From: Cycas panzhihuaensis
Lineage: Eukaryota; Cycadophyta
Length of the DNA: 64,000 nucleotides
Reading direction: 5' to 3'
NCBI GenBank assembly: GCA_023213395.1
Contig: CM041465.1
Coordinates: 169,577,741-169,641,740 of the forward strand
The number at the start of each line of letters is the position of its first letter. Positions within the stretch are counted from its first letter, which is position 1. This document shows positions 1 through 12,999 of this stretch, piece after piece. The position numbers and the translations under genes were made by a program. Under the pieces are notes generated by a model. The model was not told the origin of the DNA. It was given only the letters and a program-made list of their open reading frames with translations, and did not search any database.

Positions 1-790
1 TCTTGTTTTTACTGGAGTTGCCAATGATTTGTAGTCAGTCATCCTAAACTTTTATAATAAATCTAGGGTATATTTCCATTGAGAGATGAAGATTCCATTC
101 TTATCTTGCCATACCTTCATACCTAGGAAGTAATACATTAATCCCAAATCTATCATTTCAAACTCCTTACACATGGTTTCCTTAAAGTTTTAGAAAAGAT
201 GGGAGCCATTTCTAATATAGATAAGATCATCTACATAGAGTCCTATGATTAAGATAGAATCTCCTTTGATTTTGATATAGAGATTAGGGTCTGATTGAGA
301 TATTTCAAAGCCTTGATCTCTAAAGCATTTGTCAATTTAGGAATACCAAGCCCTTGGTTCTTATTTTAATCTATAAATTTAGTGTACACTTTGTTTTCTT
401 TTCTCCTAATTTCAAAACTAAGAGGTTGAGTGACATAGATATCCTCTTCAATATAACCATTGATGAAGGCACTTTTGGCCTCTATTTGATAGACTTTCCA
501 TCCCATTTGGGCTACCAGAGTCATCATTATTCGAACTATTTTTATTCGAGTAATAGGAGAAAATATTTCATCGTAATTAATGCCTTCCTTTTGGGCATAA
601 CCTTTGGCAACCAATCTAACTTTGTATTTATCGATTGATCCATTAGAGTAAAACATGGTTTTATAAATCCACTTAGTACCCATTTTTTTTTTATTTAGAG
701 GTAAGTTAACTAATTCCCAAGTGTCATTTTTAACAATGGAGTAGTATTCGTCTTCCATTACCTTTCTCTAAGAAGCATGTGCATTGGCCT
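1..790 (-). pseudogene. copia A reverse transcriptase, N-terminal part
   Basis: A 130-residue stretch (758-366) reads WELVNLPLNKKKMGTKWIYK, then VRLVAKGYAQKEGINYDE and later KSAFINGYIEEDIYV, the standard N-terminal blocks of copia reverse transcriptase. The conserved D of the DVKSAFLNG block is replaced, giving EAKSAF. Reading continues with breaks to the left edge, where the thumb and RNase H would follow outside the window. Confidence 0.88.
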
Positions 791-1204
791 TATCAAAAGT
801 TTGAGGCTCATGGGGCTCTAATACTTTTCTCATGAGAGTAAATTTTACCCTATGTGAGCAAGCGAATCTTTGATTTTGTTCCAACATGTTGCCCATATCA
901 TGATTCCTTTGAACCCATTTTAGAAGATTTTATGGTGGAGGTTGAGAGGAGGTTCCCTTCCCATTTGGTTCATTCATGACTCGTCTAGAGTCAAACATAG
1001 AAGGCACATATTTTTAGTTGGTGGATTTGTTAAAATTGATTATTACTTCTTTCTTCTTTTCTTGTTTATCTTGATAACACACATCTTCCTAAAACTTTAC
1101 ATCTCTACCTAACATGACCCTCTTTAACTTAGAATCATAGACTTTGTATGATTTAGAGGTTTCACTATAGTCAAGAAATATGCACTTGATACTATGGTCA
1201 TCCA

Positions 1205-1800
1205 ACTTAGATCTCCTTTAGTAAGGAACATGTGCATAAGTTAGACATCCAAAGACTCTTAAGTGATGTATGTTTGGCTTATAGCCTATCCAAGCTTTTT
1301 CATGTGTCTTCCACCTTAGGTCTTTGGTGGAGCACCTATTGAGGAGGTAAATGGATATATAAACTACTTCTGTCCAAAACTCATGGCCCAAGTTTTTATC
1401 CTTCAACATATACCTTGCTAGTTTGACAATAGTATGATTTTTTCTTTCTACTATTCTATTTTGTTGTGGGGTGTAGGGATTGGTGAGTTACCTTCTAATC
1501 CTATGATATATACCATATGTTTTAAATTCATTGGGGATAAATTTTCCCCTATTATTAGATCTTAGAGAGAGTAGTTTGTGTCCACTTTATCATTCCATAA
1601 AGTTTTTGAATTTAAAAAAGTGTTGAAATGCATCTAATTTAAATTTAAGAAAGAATACCCATATCTTCTTAATGTAGTCATCAATGAATATAATGAAATA
1701 GTATGTACCTTCTAATAAGGGGACATCCATAGGACCACAAATATCTATATAGACTAGCTAAAGTGGACTAGTTGCCCAATAACTAAAATCTAGAAAGCTT
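1205..1800 (-). pseudogene. copia A integrase core (decayed)
   Basis: The minus strand from 1409 to 1218 reads FWTEVVYISIYLLNRCST, then WIGYKP and LRVFGCLTYAHVP, the end of the rve integrase core in plant copia elements. The preceding part (about 1420-1790) shows fragments of the core, including a region matching the PQQNGVVERKN block near 1440-1470, but with stops. Integrase would insert the cDNA into the genome. This copy is inactive. Confidence 0.8.
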
Positions 1801-2370
1801 TCTTTATGTTATTTACCAAGTAAGCATCCTTCACATATAATTTTATCCACCTCAATATTATGTAACCCATTAACCATGTCCATTCTTTTTATTAGGGCCA
1901 AACTTCTATAGTTAAGGTGTCTAAATCTCCTATGCCATAAGTCACTATCTAATTTGACTATAGTTCTTAAGGTATAGGTATCTGATGGAATAAGGACAAG
2001 TTTAAATAGCCTATCTTTTGTCATTTTACCTTTTGTAATAATTGCTTTGTTTCTCCTCTTGTCTTTGATTGTACCCTCTCTATTGTCAAAGATGACCTTG
2101 TAATCCTATCTAATCATCCACTCTACTAATAATGGATTTTTCTTTAATGTAAGAACATACAATACATCATCAAGTTGTCTATACTCTCATATATATATCA
2201 TGAGAGCTATGTTACCTCTACTAACTAATTTATGGGATGTATTATCTCCAAACATTATTGAACCTCTTTTACTTTTGTCTAAGGTATGGAATAGATATTC
2301 CTTGTTAGTCATGTGGGTGGAGCAACCTGAGTCAATGTATCGTTTATTGTCCTCTTCTTATTTGACACTA
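1800..2370 (-). pseudogene. copia A protease and GAG pre-integrase domains
   Basis: Between about 2350 and 2200 the minus strand reads YIDSGCSTHMT, the copia aspartic protease centre with the D-S-G triad intact, followed by GDNTSHK, a usual downstream phrase. From 2024 to 1809 an open stretch carries LWHRRFRHLNYRSL and ends in CEGCLLGK, the His and Cys pattern of the GAG pre-integrase zinc domain. In a live element the protease cuts the Gag-Pol polyprotein and this zinc domain helps integrase bind DNA. Confidence 0.85.
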
Positions 2371-2429
2371 AAATTAGATAAGAAAAGTCTATTATTATCA
2401 CTTGTTTCTATAATGGCATTTTTACTCCC

Positions 2430-3511
2430 TTTGGTGGGTGGTCCATGTTTTGAAAATTATTTTTCTTCCATGTGACCACTACGATGACAATAGGAGTAGT
2501 ATAGATTCTTTCTTCTCCCATAACTTAGACTTTGACTTCATGGATGAGTTCTTAAAATATGGGAAGGCCTCTCCCTTTTCTCACAATGTGGAACTGAATT
2601 TTCCCTTTATCTATTATCGTAATAATCCTAATTTGATCTTGTAGCTTGGACATTTCCTTGGCAATTGGGATAACATGAGTGTCCCTTAGGTTATTTCTCT
2701 TGATTTAGAGACCTAGGAGGTTTCATATTTTGTTAATTTCTTCCTTATCTCCTTTGATGTAGAGTTTGGTATTTAGCTGGATCTTGTTATAAATCCCTTC
2801 TAGGATTTCTATCCCTTCTCTTGGGATGTGATTCCCTAGATTTTGATATACCCACTTGAGAGTGAGATTAAACTCTAGCCTTAGTAGCAAAGGCATGCTT
2901 AAGTGATTTGTTTACATTATGTTGCTCTTCAACTAACATCAACATGGAACTTAATTATTCCACCTTTAGTGTGCTTAGATTTTTAGAAATCCATATACTT
3001 GTTGCTACCATTTTAAATCTTCTTACAACACTTACACACCTCAATATTTTTTTCACTACTCTTTGCTCTATTAATATATCTCAAAGTGATCTCATCTGGT
3101 TTACTATATCGTAGACTTTAGTCATGAATTCTATTATAGATTCTATTGGTATCATTCACAAGTTTTCAAAATTTCTTGTTAGGTTTTGAAGCTTAAATGA
3201 TGTTTTTCCTTCATAAATTAACTAGAGGATATCCCATACTTCTTTTGATTTAGTTGACTCACTAACCCACAGGAAAATATAATCTTGTAATCAATAGAAT
3301 ATAAGGGTAAGTACTTTATTATCCTTTTTAACATTTTTTTTACATGTTACTTTTTCAGCATCAATGACATTCTGTCCTAACTCACTGTAGCCTATTTTCA
3401 CAATCTCCCATATGTTATTAATAATGAGGATGGGTCTCATCCTCTACTTTAGTTTAGAAAATTATTACCATCAAATTTAGGGATTATCATGTTTCAAATT
3501 TTTGATGCCAT
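2430..3511 (-). pseudogene. copia A gag (decayed)
   Basis: The likely start is the ATG at 3511-3509, opening MASKI and followed by a phrase close to IPKFDGNNF, typical of the N-terminus of plant copia Gag. Several stops follow, one of them a TAA at the Trp expected after that phrase. Near 2455-2490 the reading YCHRSGHMEEN is a zinc-knuckle remnant: the Gly-His pair is kept, but outer cysteines appear changed to Tyr or Ser. Gag would form the particle that packages the element RNA. The copy cannot make a full protein. Confidence 0.75.
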
Positions 3512-3559
3512 CTTTTAACTAAGGTTTTAAAAGGACAATAGATAAAGTAAGGTTTTCAA

Positions 3560-4200
3560 AGGTTTGATTTTAAAATTTAACCTAAGAAGTAATATTTAAA
3601 GTTTTTCCTAAGGTTTTTCAAGTGTCCTAGTCCCTAATAAAGCTTCTAGGCTCTAAGTCCAAGGGTTTCTAAGGGAAACCTTCAGTTGCTATTTTGTCTA
3701 GTGGTGCCTACCTATAAGTGGTAAAATAAGGACTTAATATACCAATACGTAAGCTCAAGACTCAATATACCTCAATACATAGGTTTCTACAAAGGGTGTT
3801 ATACCCCCTTGAGTTGTTAGTCCACTCATACTAGACTTATGCCTAGTGACAGATCTAGTGGTGAAGTTTTAACTAATCAAGGCACTCACCCTCTCTAGGT
3901 CTAGCCTTGGTCTATGAACTCCAATAAATACTTGATCTTCACTTTAGCCTACCACCTAATACACCTTATAGCCAATGACTTTTTTCATACAACATGAGTA
4001 GGCCAATTGGTGTGTGCATGGTGGTAAATTTAGGGGTCCTAACAGTTCCCCTTGCAAGGCTAGAAAAGATGTGGTTAATTTGGGAATTATCTTTCTTAAT
4101 ATGAAAGTAAAATTTTAATTGAATATAGTCTTGCTTAATCTGTCTAAGATTCCTTTTATTTAAGAAATGAAAATGAGTCAAAATAAATCTTTTAAGTAAG
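3560..4200 (-). repeat. LTR-like block, copy 1 (probable 5' LTR part of element A)
   Basis: This block is shared with about 6950-7620 (same orientation) and 51350-51870 (opposite orientation). Shared phrases include TAGTGGTGCCTACC, a list of short ATACC motifs, and GTCCTAACAGTTCCCCTTGCA. In two of the three copies it lies directly upstream of a copia gag, which points to an LTR with leader. I could not define TG...CA ends. Confidence 0.65.
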
Positions 4201-6950
4201 TTAAACTATATATCTCAAATGAAAATATGATACAAAACTTTTATATCAAATCATAAGAAGAACTACTAGAAGGATCATGATTCTCTTCTTCCTTCAATAA
4301 ACTAAAAATTAATGCTAATATGAAATATAATGATTTCAATTTGATATACTTTTATAGAAAAAATAAGAAACTATATGCTCTTTTTTATTATGATGCAATA
4401 TAACAAAGAAGCCCTTAATACTTGAATGACATTTAACTTTTAGAATATTGGATTAAACTTTTAAGAAAAATAACTAATAAATAAACCTTTAAACTAAGTT
4501 TTTAAAAATTTCAAGTTGAAAAAAAAGGACTAAAGCTTTTGATAAAAAGGTAACTTCTTGACTAATATCCAAGACAATGATATTGGAATTTGAGTGCAAA
4601 AGAGTTCCTTTATAAGAAACATAAACAACTATATGAAACTTAAAATTTTTTGAAAGGAAACTATGCTTGAAATGATCCCTTAAAAAGTAGTTTATATTTG
4701 CTTAATAAGGCAAAAAATAAAATAAAATCAAGGTAGATAGTACCCATTTGATGTATTGCTATACTTAGGTTTCTTAAAGCTTAAAGAGATAAAACTGATG
4801 TCAATTGGCTATAAAATAGCTTATAATATATATGAAAAGCCAACAATAACTCCTAGAAACTAATTAGAAGCAGACAATGCTTAAATAGAATTATTTAAAA
4901 TAAAAAAAGACTCAAAAATATTACTAAAAGAGCCTATTTAGGGCTAAACTAGAACCTCAACTTGAATAGCTTTAAAGTCCTATAAAATTATGTCAAAATA
5001 AAATAAATCTAATTCCAACATGAAGAGCTCTAAAACAACTTTCTGATAGTTCTCACGATTCTAAAATCAGAGCTTAAATGATCAAGTTATTATAAAAACT
5101 ATAAACAGACCTCTTTATGGCTAATAAAATAAGTGCTAAAAAAATTTGTTAGTTTGATTGATTAAAACTCAGCTGAAATGGACTCAAATCAATCAAGTGA
5201 TGATACCACCCTGAAGATCTCTAAAATATAGTTATAAGAGGATTGGTTTTACTAAAATTTGATACTCAAGGGATACATTACAATAAAAAATGTGAGATGT
5301 CCTCTTTAAGTAAAACAAAATGAAAAAAATTTAAATAAGGTAAATAAGCCCCTTTCAGGCTAGGAGCACAGTAACATGGATGAGATCTAAACTATCTTGG
5401 TCTCAAGGAGGGCTAGGGATCTTAAACATCTTAGAATATGCTTGTTAACTCTTAAAAATAATCAAAGTGAAAAAATATCTTGAAAATATAATATGTACCT
5501 CTTAATAATAATTCAAATAGAGAGGTCACATGGATTGAAGACTAGGGGCTAATACCCTTTAAAAAAATGTTAGATTTCAAAAAGTTATCAACAATAATTA
5601 AATTTTTATAACCTTTCTTTAACTTTATAAACATAAATCAAATAATTTTTAATAATCAATATATAAAATACAATTTAAAAAATTACAAATGTTGCACAAA
5701 GAAAGGAAGGAATGTAAAGGTGAAATTTAACTAGATTAATCATTGAAAGTTGATAATGAATCTTTGAACCTCCATAAAAATGATGGGCACCACTACCTAT
5801 AGTGTCAGACAATCAAAAATGTTTGAGAAAATAAAGGTTTTAATATATGTTTTAAGAGGAAATAGTGACATAGGAATGAAGAATAATGAGCAAATGATGA
5901 GTAAACATAAGCAATTTCTAAAGATGAAACTAGCATGAAAATAATCAACACAATTACTATTAGATAATGAGAAGGGGCACCCAGTAATATAGACTTATTT
6001 TATAAAAGAAATTTTAAAAAGACTTCGTGTAAATTAAGAAAATACTGAAAAAATGATGAGTAAATTTGGTGAGGAGACTCAGTTGATTCAAACTCTCCAC
6101 GAAGGACATCATTTATCATGAGATTTCAAGGGTAGCTGGATATGCTAGATAGTAGGATGCTAGCAAAATTTCATGTGAAATGGTTGCTTGTATGCTTATA
6201 ACAAAGCATTAGAGCAAAATAAGCCTAAAAAGGATATATAGTGACTATGAGCGAGATTTCTCCCAACAAAGGCGATGAAATCAAGTGTGGTTTCTTGTAA
6301 TGGCTAGAGAATTTGATTACAATCAAAATGAGTAATCATGTACTATAGTTATGAGCAACATATGAGCTACAATCACTAGTTCTAGATTGATTATGAAGGT
6401 TCCAAAAATTAAAAAAATAAAATATAAACGTAATATGAATGAAATATTAATGAATATAAAATATTTTTCTAAAGTTTTAATGCTGTCGATAAATAATAAC
6501 TCATAATAACATGCACATACCATAATATAGCTATAACAAATTGCCTTAAGACTCTTGAACCTAAAAGACATGCACTCTAATAATAAATGTTAAAAGTGAG
6601 TTGCAGAGCAAGAGGATTACAAGTGAGTAAATATTATTTCAAAGTGAAAATTAATTTCTGAAATAAAAGTTAGCAGTGTTAAAAAATACTAGGGAGGTAT
6701 TTTCACCCTATATATAGATCAATTTAGGAAGGTGGCAAGTGCCTCTACCTGACAATATTTAAAATTCAAAAATAATATTAAAATATTAAATAATTAATTG
6801 AATACTTACCTTTAGTGGCTACGTTGGCTCTTTTGATGGCTGCTGGTAGCCACTTAATGATGCTAGGTATCCCGAGGTGACCTAAGGAGGCCTAAGGTAA
6901 TATTGAAGGGCCCTGGGTGCATATTTGCATAAGTTAATTGGCTATTATCC
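4200..6950. other. gene-free AT-rich region
   Basis: No protein domain, RNA gene or clear repeat boundary is visible. Some phrases around 4950-5100 resemble 7870-8010 loosely (for example TTTCTGATRGT next to AGAGCT), suggesting that the repeats at 3560 and 6950 are longer than the part I can align. The short open frame at 6571-6323 is AT-rich hydrophobic noise. Confidence 0.5.
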
Positions 6951-7620
6951 CAACATTTATACGATTGAGTTTAATGGTATTAGAAAGGAGCATTTATAAT
7001 GCCATTTTTCATAGGTTTTGTGTTTAATTTTATGTCTTTAAAGTATTTATATAATAAGGTACTAATCTAACTAAGTGGCTACTAATCTAGGATTCTAAGG
7101 CTAAGGGTTTTTAGGAAAGTTCTTAGTTACAATCCTGTCTAGTGGCACCTACCCATAAGTGGTAAACTAGAGACCTAATATACCAGTACATGAGCTTAAG
7201 GGCTCGATATACCTTAATACATAGGCTGCAAAGAAGGTCTTAAGACTTCCTTGATTTATTTTACCACCTATGTTAGACTTATGCCCAATAATAACTCTAG
7301 TAGTGAAAACTTATCTAAACAAGGTACTCACCCCTATAAGTCTAGCCTAGTCTCCAAACTTTAAAAGGAAAAGATCTTCACCTTAGCCTTCCACCTAATA
7401 CACTTAATAGCTAATGGTTTCCTCAACAAATTAGAGTATACCAATGGTGTGTATGGGGTGGTAACTTTAGGGGTTCTAATTATTCCCCTTACAAGGCTAA
7501 AAAAGGGGGTTTAATTCAGGAATTATCTTTTTAATATGAAAAATTAATTTTTAATATGAGTTTCGTAGGAATACAAGGTTCTTTTTTGAGTAATAAATGA
7601 AATGAAGATGAAATAAAATA
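6950..7620 (-). repeat. LTR-like block, copy 2
   Basis: It matches copy 1 and copy 3 along most of its length, including CTAGTGGCACCTACCCATAAG and GGGGTTCTAATTATTCCCCTT. At its low-coordinate end, the minus strand reads ACCATTAAACTCAATCGTAT, close to the gag start of element H near 51950. So it is an LTR plus leader remnant whose coding part has been lost. Confidence 0.6.
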
Positions 7621-10600
7621 AATTGAAAGGATAAACATAAGTTTAGAAAGCTCTTTGATGGGTCAAGCTTAAGAGTGAACTTTGTCAATCTCCTAAGAGC
7701 AACATGTATATAAGAAATACCAACATGCATTAGTTAGCCTTAAAAATTAGAATTAGATAGCTAACAAAGATTAGCCACAACTTAAACTAGAAAAATAACT
7801 TCAAAGAAACTAAAATAAGCCTTAATAATTGAGAAATAAGACTTAAAAATCTTAAACACTAAGGTGAACTTTAGTAGCTTGTCTCTCTAATAAATTGGCT
7901 CTAAATCTAATTCAATCAAATTCTAAATGGTAGAGCTATAATTCTACTTTCTGATGGTCTAGATAGTTTGTAAATCAAATGTACGATTAAAGTCCACTCT
8001 TTAGGTCAAAAAACTGATCGTATGATGGCTTAATATGCCTAAAGAGTACGAATGATAAGGCTCAAATTTCAATCAAAGATCAAATTTCATTTAATTTAAT
8101 TATCTAATATTCAATGTTAATGAAAAATTAAAAAGATTTTTTAAGAAAAATGAGCCATGATGTGCATGGCTATGTGTGCAAGGACGGGTGACTTGCGTGG
8201 GGGTTTTGAGCCTTAAAATGCACTAATATCTTCATTGTTCACTCTAAAAATTTAGAAGGGGGAATGTAGGACTAGGAAGAAGCCATTGGAAGCAATAAAA
8301 TTTTAAAATATGCTCTGTATAAAGAGAACATAACTAAAGAAGTTTAAGAGGCTATGTGGGCCTAACAAAGCAAAATTGAGCCTAAAACTACCTGTAAATA
8401 CTTTAGATCTCTTCTAACAGATAGTCTAATTGGGTACATGGCTGCCAAAAGGACAGATGAAGCTCCAACAGAGAGAAATGACTAATTTTAGGATTGAAAT
8501 GGATGAAAAATAGAAATTTTCATCTATTTTTCTTCAACAAATTGGAGCTAGACCTCGTATAAGATCAAATAGGATTATAATCTACTGCATGATGTTGGAA
8601 TTAATTGGAACCTACTTCTCTTCTTGTTTAGGCTATATAATATTTAGATTTTTAATAGAAAACTTGAAGAAAACTAAGTAAACCAGCCTTTAATTATCAA
8701 AATAACTTTAAAAGACACTAAATCATGCACATATGGATTTGATACCATATTAAGAGCATCAAGATCTAATATTCATGTGTATTGATCACAAATATCAAAT
8801 AAAATAGTTGCAATAAATAATGAAATATGTAGAAATAGATAAAGTAAAGTAAATGATAAAGTTACAAGTGAATTAGTCACCATGTATGGCTCTCTCATAG
8901 GCAAAGCTTCTACATTAATCATAAAATATGTCAAGATACAAATGTGCATGGCTAAATATATAGGTTATCCACCAATATTACAAAGTAATTGATAGGCTGA
9001 CTAAATGACAAAAGAGACAAGCTCGATCTCAATATCAAATATCATTAAATGACATCGAGGGTCACTTATCTTTACAATATAAACATTAGATTATAATAAT
9101 ACAAATAAATGATAAGTGTTATTAGCTAGTTTTCACACAAGGGACTGAGAAATGATGATTTACTTTTGGATATTGATGGTGTAACTAGAATTCTAAGAGA
9201 TTTTGTTCTTGCATCTTTAGAAGAAAGAAAAGATTCAAGAGGAAAAAATATTTAGGGCTCTAAATATTACTTTCATGCTATTTAAATTCAACTTGTTGTT
9301 ACCTTTTGAGGTATATTGTTGGTTACAATTTTTAATCTTAGGCTTCATCTCTTTGGTAAGATCTTTTCCATCACTTCTTTAGTTTTAGTGCTTTCTTGAT
9401 GATTTATTATGACTAGATATTGTTGTCTTCTTCATTTGAGTTATAAAACCTTTTTTCACTTGCATTTTCTCCTTAGGAATCCTTGGCCAAAAGGTTAGCC
9501 TTTTATGGGAATACAAGGAAATAGACTTGTGAAAAGATATCTTCCTCTTCACCTTGAAATATATCTATTTCTTCCCATTTTTTTTAGTTGTCCAACCTTC
9601 TTAAGAGATTTTAGTCCTATCTCTTCTTTTTTTAGTGTTGTTAAGTTTCTTCTTCCTAATTTCTTCCTCTCTTGTGCTAGTTTAGAGGGAGAATTTAGGA
9701 AAGATTAGTCTTGATAAAGAGGGATTACTATTCTAAGGCAAGAAATACATTATTTAAGTAGAGGATTCCTAAAATTACTTGTGCCACATTCTTTGACTCT
9801 TTACTTTTCTCTTTTTCTTATTAAAAAATAAAGGTTTTATACATGCATATTTATAAATAAAAAGCTTATGAGTTAAGAATAGATTTTATATAAGGTTCAA
9901 GGATCCCATGGTGCCTTGAAGCTCCATGAGTGATAGAATCTCTATATATTTTCAATTTAGCATTAGCTTAATCAATGAAATAAACATCTCATTAGTTGCA
10001 TATTAATTTTATGGATTACATGTAATCTCTTAGTCACTGAAATTATATTTAAAACCTCTTACTTTTATTAAAATCACCATTAAAATTTAAAATATCATAC
10101 ACATGATTTGAAAGACATATCATAGGTTTTACATCTTATTTCCACTTCTATCAAGTTATATATATGATTTACGTCTCATGCCCTTTCGTATGTTTAAAAG
10201 AAAGTGTGTTTTAGAAGATAATAGTTCTTTTATTATATATAAGTTTTATTCTTAAAAAAAGAATAAGCATGGTTTGTTTTCTTTGTTTGGTTTGGAAGAG
10301 TAATTAGTTATTATTATTTCATTGTTATCTCTTTTATATCCTTTATATCCTTTAGAAACATATAATTCTTCCATTGCTTAACCTTTTCCTTTATTAGAAT
10401 AGACCCAAGAAGTCGAAATAATTTAAGGAAAGGAACATTTAAAAGGAAACAAAAATATTATCAGTATAATTCTGAATTTAGAACTCCTCTACTTGCTTGT
10501 GGATGCTAATAAATCCTTGTACCTCCTTTTCGTATCTTAGCCTTTCAATCCTAAAACTAATTTCAAACTAAATGATACAATTAAGTAGATACTACTTCTT

Positions 10601-11150
10601 AAGAGTTGGCAAAGGTAGTCATTAGGTTCCTATAGGTTCTTATTTCTCTCAATCTCAAACTGAAATAGATGAAACATAATGTTATTAAGAGAAATCTTGC
10701 CTTGGCCTAACTAAAGCATGCTAGAAACCTTAAAGAGCATCTATATCCTGAAGTCATAAATTTGTGACTAAATACAAGCCTTAAAAGTTTTTAAGTGAAA
10801 AGATATATACTGTAAAGTTTGATGCGATAGTGCAAAACTTTGGTTATTTAATGATTTTTAGTGGAATCAGAGGGGAAGAGTAAAACACATGTAAAGTAAT
10901 GTATAAGAAGAAAACAAATTAAATCTATAAGGAGGATGGTGTTGATGAATACTAAGGTCTTCAAACCCCATATAAATATAAGCAGGATTGAAATGATTTG
11001 GCACACCTCTCAAGGTCCACCACCACCTAGCATTAACAAATACTTAATAATATATTGCCACAAGATATTTGTCCAAGATATGAATTATCAGCCCAATGTA
11101 GGTATTATTCTAAAATTTCTCCCTTATAATACCCATTTGGGGAGACTCTA
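7620..11150. other. gene-free region left of copia B
   Basis: Nothing codes here that I can recognise. The 3' LTR of element B should lie just left of 11150, but I could not find a matching copy right of 15304. The small frames at 9505-9708 and 10936-11151 have no motif and read as low-complexity translations of AT-rich DNA. Confidence 0.5.
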
Positions 11151-11154
11151 AGCT

Positions 11155-12690
11155 TATATTTAAATTTAATAAACTTTATTTTACCAAGTGCCCTTGTGAA
11201 TATGTCTACCATTTGATCCTTTGTGATATAATAGACTAATTCTAATTCACCTTGTTATACTAGCTCTCTGATAAAGTGATGCTATGTTTTATTATGTTTT
11301 ATTTTGCCATGAAAAATTAGGATTCTTATCATCTAAATTATGCTTTGATTATCATAAAATATCTACATAGGACCAATCTATTCTTCCTATAACTCTTGAA
11401 GTAATCTACTAAGCTAAACTATCTCACAAGCTCTTGTTACAACTACTTTATACTCTACTTCTATAATAAAGAGAGATATTATTGCCTACTTCTTTGAACT
11501 TCATGCTACTACTGTTGAACCCAAACTAAATGCATAACATGAGATAGATTTCCTATCATCTTTAAAACTTACCCTGCATGAGTCTATATAACTAATCAAC
11601 CTATAAGCCCTTGATGACCTGTAATGCAAGCTATACCTAATAATACCTCTAAGATACTTGACAATCCTTTTGGTTACTGGCTAATGTTTTTACCTTAGGC
11701 TCATGCATAAACCTAGAAATCATATTAACTACACACATAATATCTAGTTGAGTTGAAGTCAAGTAAATAAGACTCCTAATCAAATGCTTATAAAGTGTAA
11801 GATCAACTGATTCAAACTCCTTAAACTCAGATAATTTTAACCCAACTTATATTGGTATTGCAAGTGGCTTATAACTATCTATATTAAATTTGTATAACTT
11901 ATCTAATGTATATTCTCTTTGTGACACAAATAACTCTTTTTCATCCTACTATACTTTGATACATAAGAAATAATATACAATTCCTAAGTATGTCACTTCA
12001 AACTCTTTTCACATATCTTCCTTAAGCTTTTAAGATAAGTAATCATAATTTTTAGTATATGCTAGGTCATTCACATGTAAACCAATAATTAATATTGAAT
12101 TTCCTTCTAATTTTATATACAAATTGGGGTCTGATTAGCTCCTTATGAATCCTTTATCTTTAAAGTATTTATCAATCCTAGAGTACCATTCTCTAAGTGA
12201 CTATTCAAGTCCATATAAGGGCTTTTTTAGTTTATAGACCTTATCTTCCTTCCTCTTCATTTCAAACTCCTTGGGTTGTTAGACATATATCTCTTCATTA
12301 ATATATCCATTAAGGAAAGCACTCTTTAAATCCATCTAATGGACTGTCTAACCCTATTATATAGTTAAGGCCATAATTAATCTAACTATTTCCAACCTTG
12401 CAACTAGTGTAAATGTTTTATTATAGTTTACACCTCTAATTTAAACATAACCTTTTATAACTAATCATGCCTTATATTTGTCAATGGATCCATATAACTT
12501 GTACTTAGTCTTATAGATTCATTTTATCCCAATGGCATTGTTTTAGGTGGAAAATTAACTAACTCTTATGTATTATTCTTCACTAAGGTATTATATTCTT
12601 CCTTTATTATATATTTTTATTCAACTTGGTTATTTTGCCTTTTTAAAATTATAAGGCTTATTTGACTTAGTGACTTGAGCCATTAGTGTA
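11155..12690 (-). pseudogene. copia B reverse transcriptase and RNase H
   Basis: Minus-strand reading shows KSAFLNGYINEEIYV (about 12330-12285), VYKLKKPLYGLE with a TAG after it, ILIIGLHVNDLA (about 12105-12065) where the VDD centre has become VND, and SLIYLTST near 11780-11760. RNase H follows, ending at about 11170 with a phrase like GRHIHKGTW, equivalent to DIFTKAL. One catalytic Asp of the polymerase is therefore lost. Confidence 0.85.
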
Positions 12691-12999
12691 AAATTTACCT
12701 TTTGAGATCTTTTTGTTCTTCTCTTAAAGTTTGTGTCTAAAATATTTTAAGGGTTATGACCCATTTATACCTATTTTGGAACCTCTTAACTTAAAGTAAA
12801 TGGTCCTAGTTCACTTATACTAGGTAAATTTATACCACTGAGTTAGAGTCTACTTTAATCATAATGTTTTTGCTTTTATCCTTTTCAATAACTTCCTCTT
12901 AATAGAATTCATCTTCCTTAAAGATGACACCCCTGCTCATGAGGATTCTTTTACTCTTAGAATCATATAATTTATAGGATCTTGATTAGTCACTATATC

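Larger units (their letters stand above)
1..3511 (-). mobile_element. Ty1-copia element A, internal region, truncated by window edge
   Basis: Read on the minus strand from about 3511 down to 1, the order is gag, protease, GAG pre-integrase, integrase, reverse transcriptase, which is the Ty1-copia order. Each domain is recognisable in short open stretches separated by stops and frameshifts, so the copy is dead. RNase H and the 3' LTR would lie left of base 1. The likely 5' LTR is the block just right of it (about 3560-4200). The gag start resembles that of element B at 15304, so the two may be related lineages, but their LTR regions do not look alike. Confidence 0.9.

Noticed and set aside
354-638. 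Plus-strand frame of 94 residues
   Set aside because: It overlaps the better supported RT frame of element A on the minus strand.
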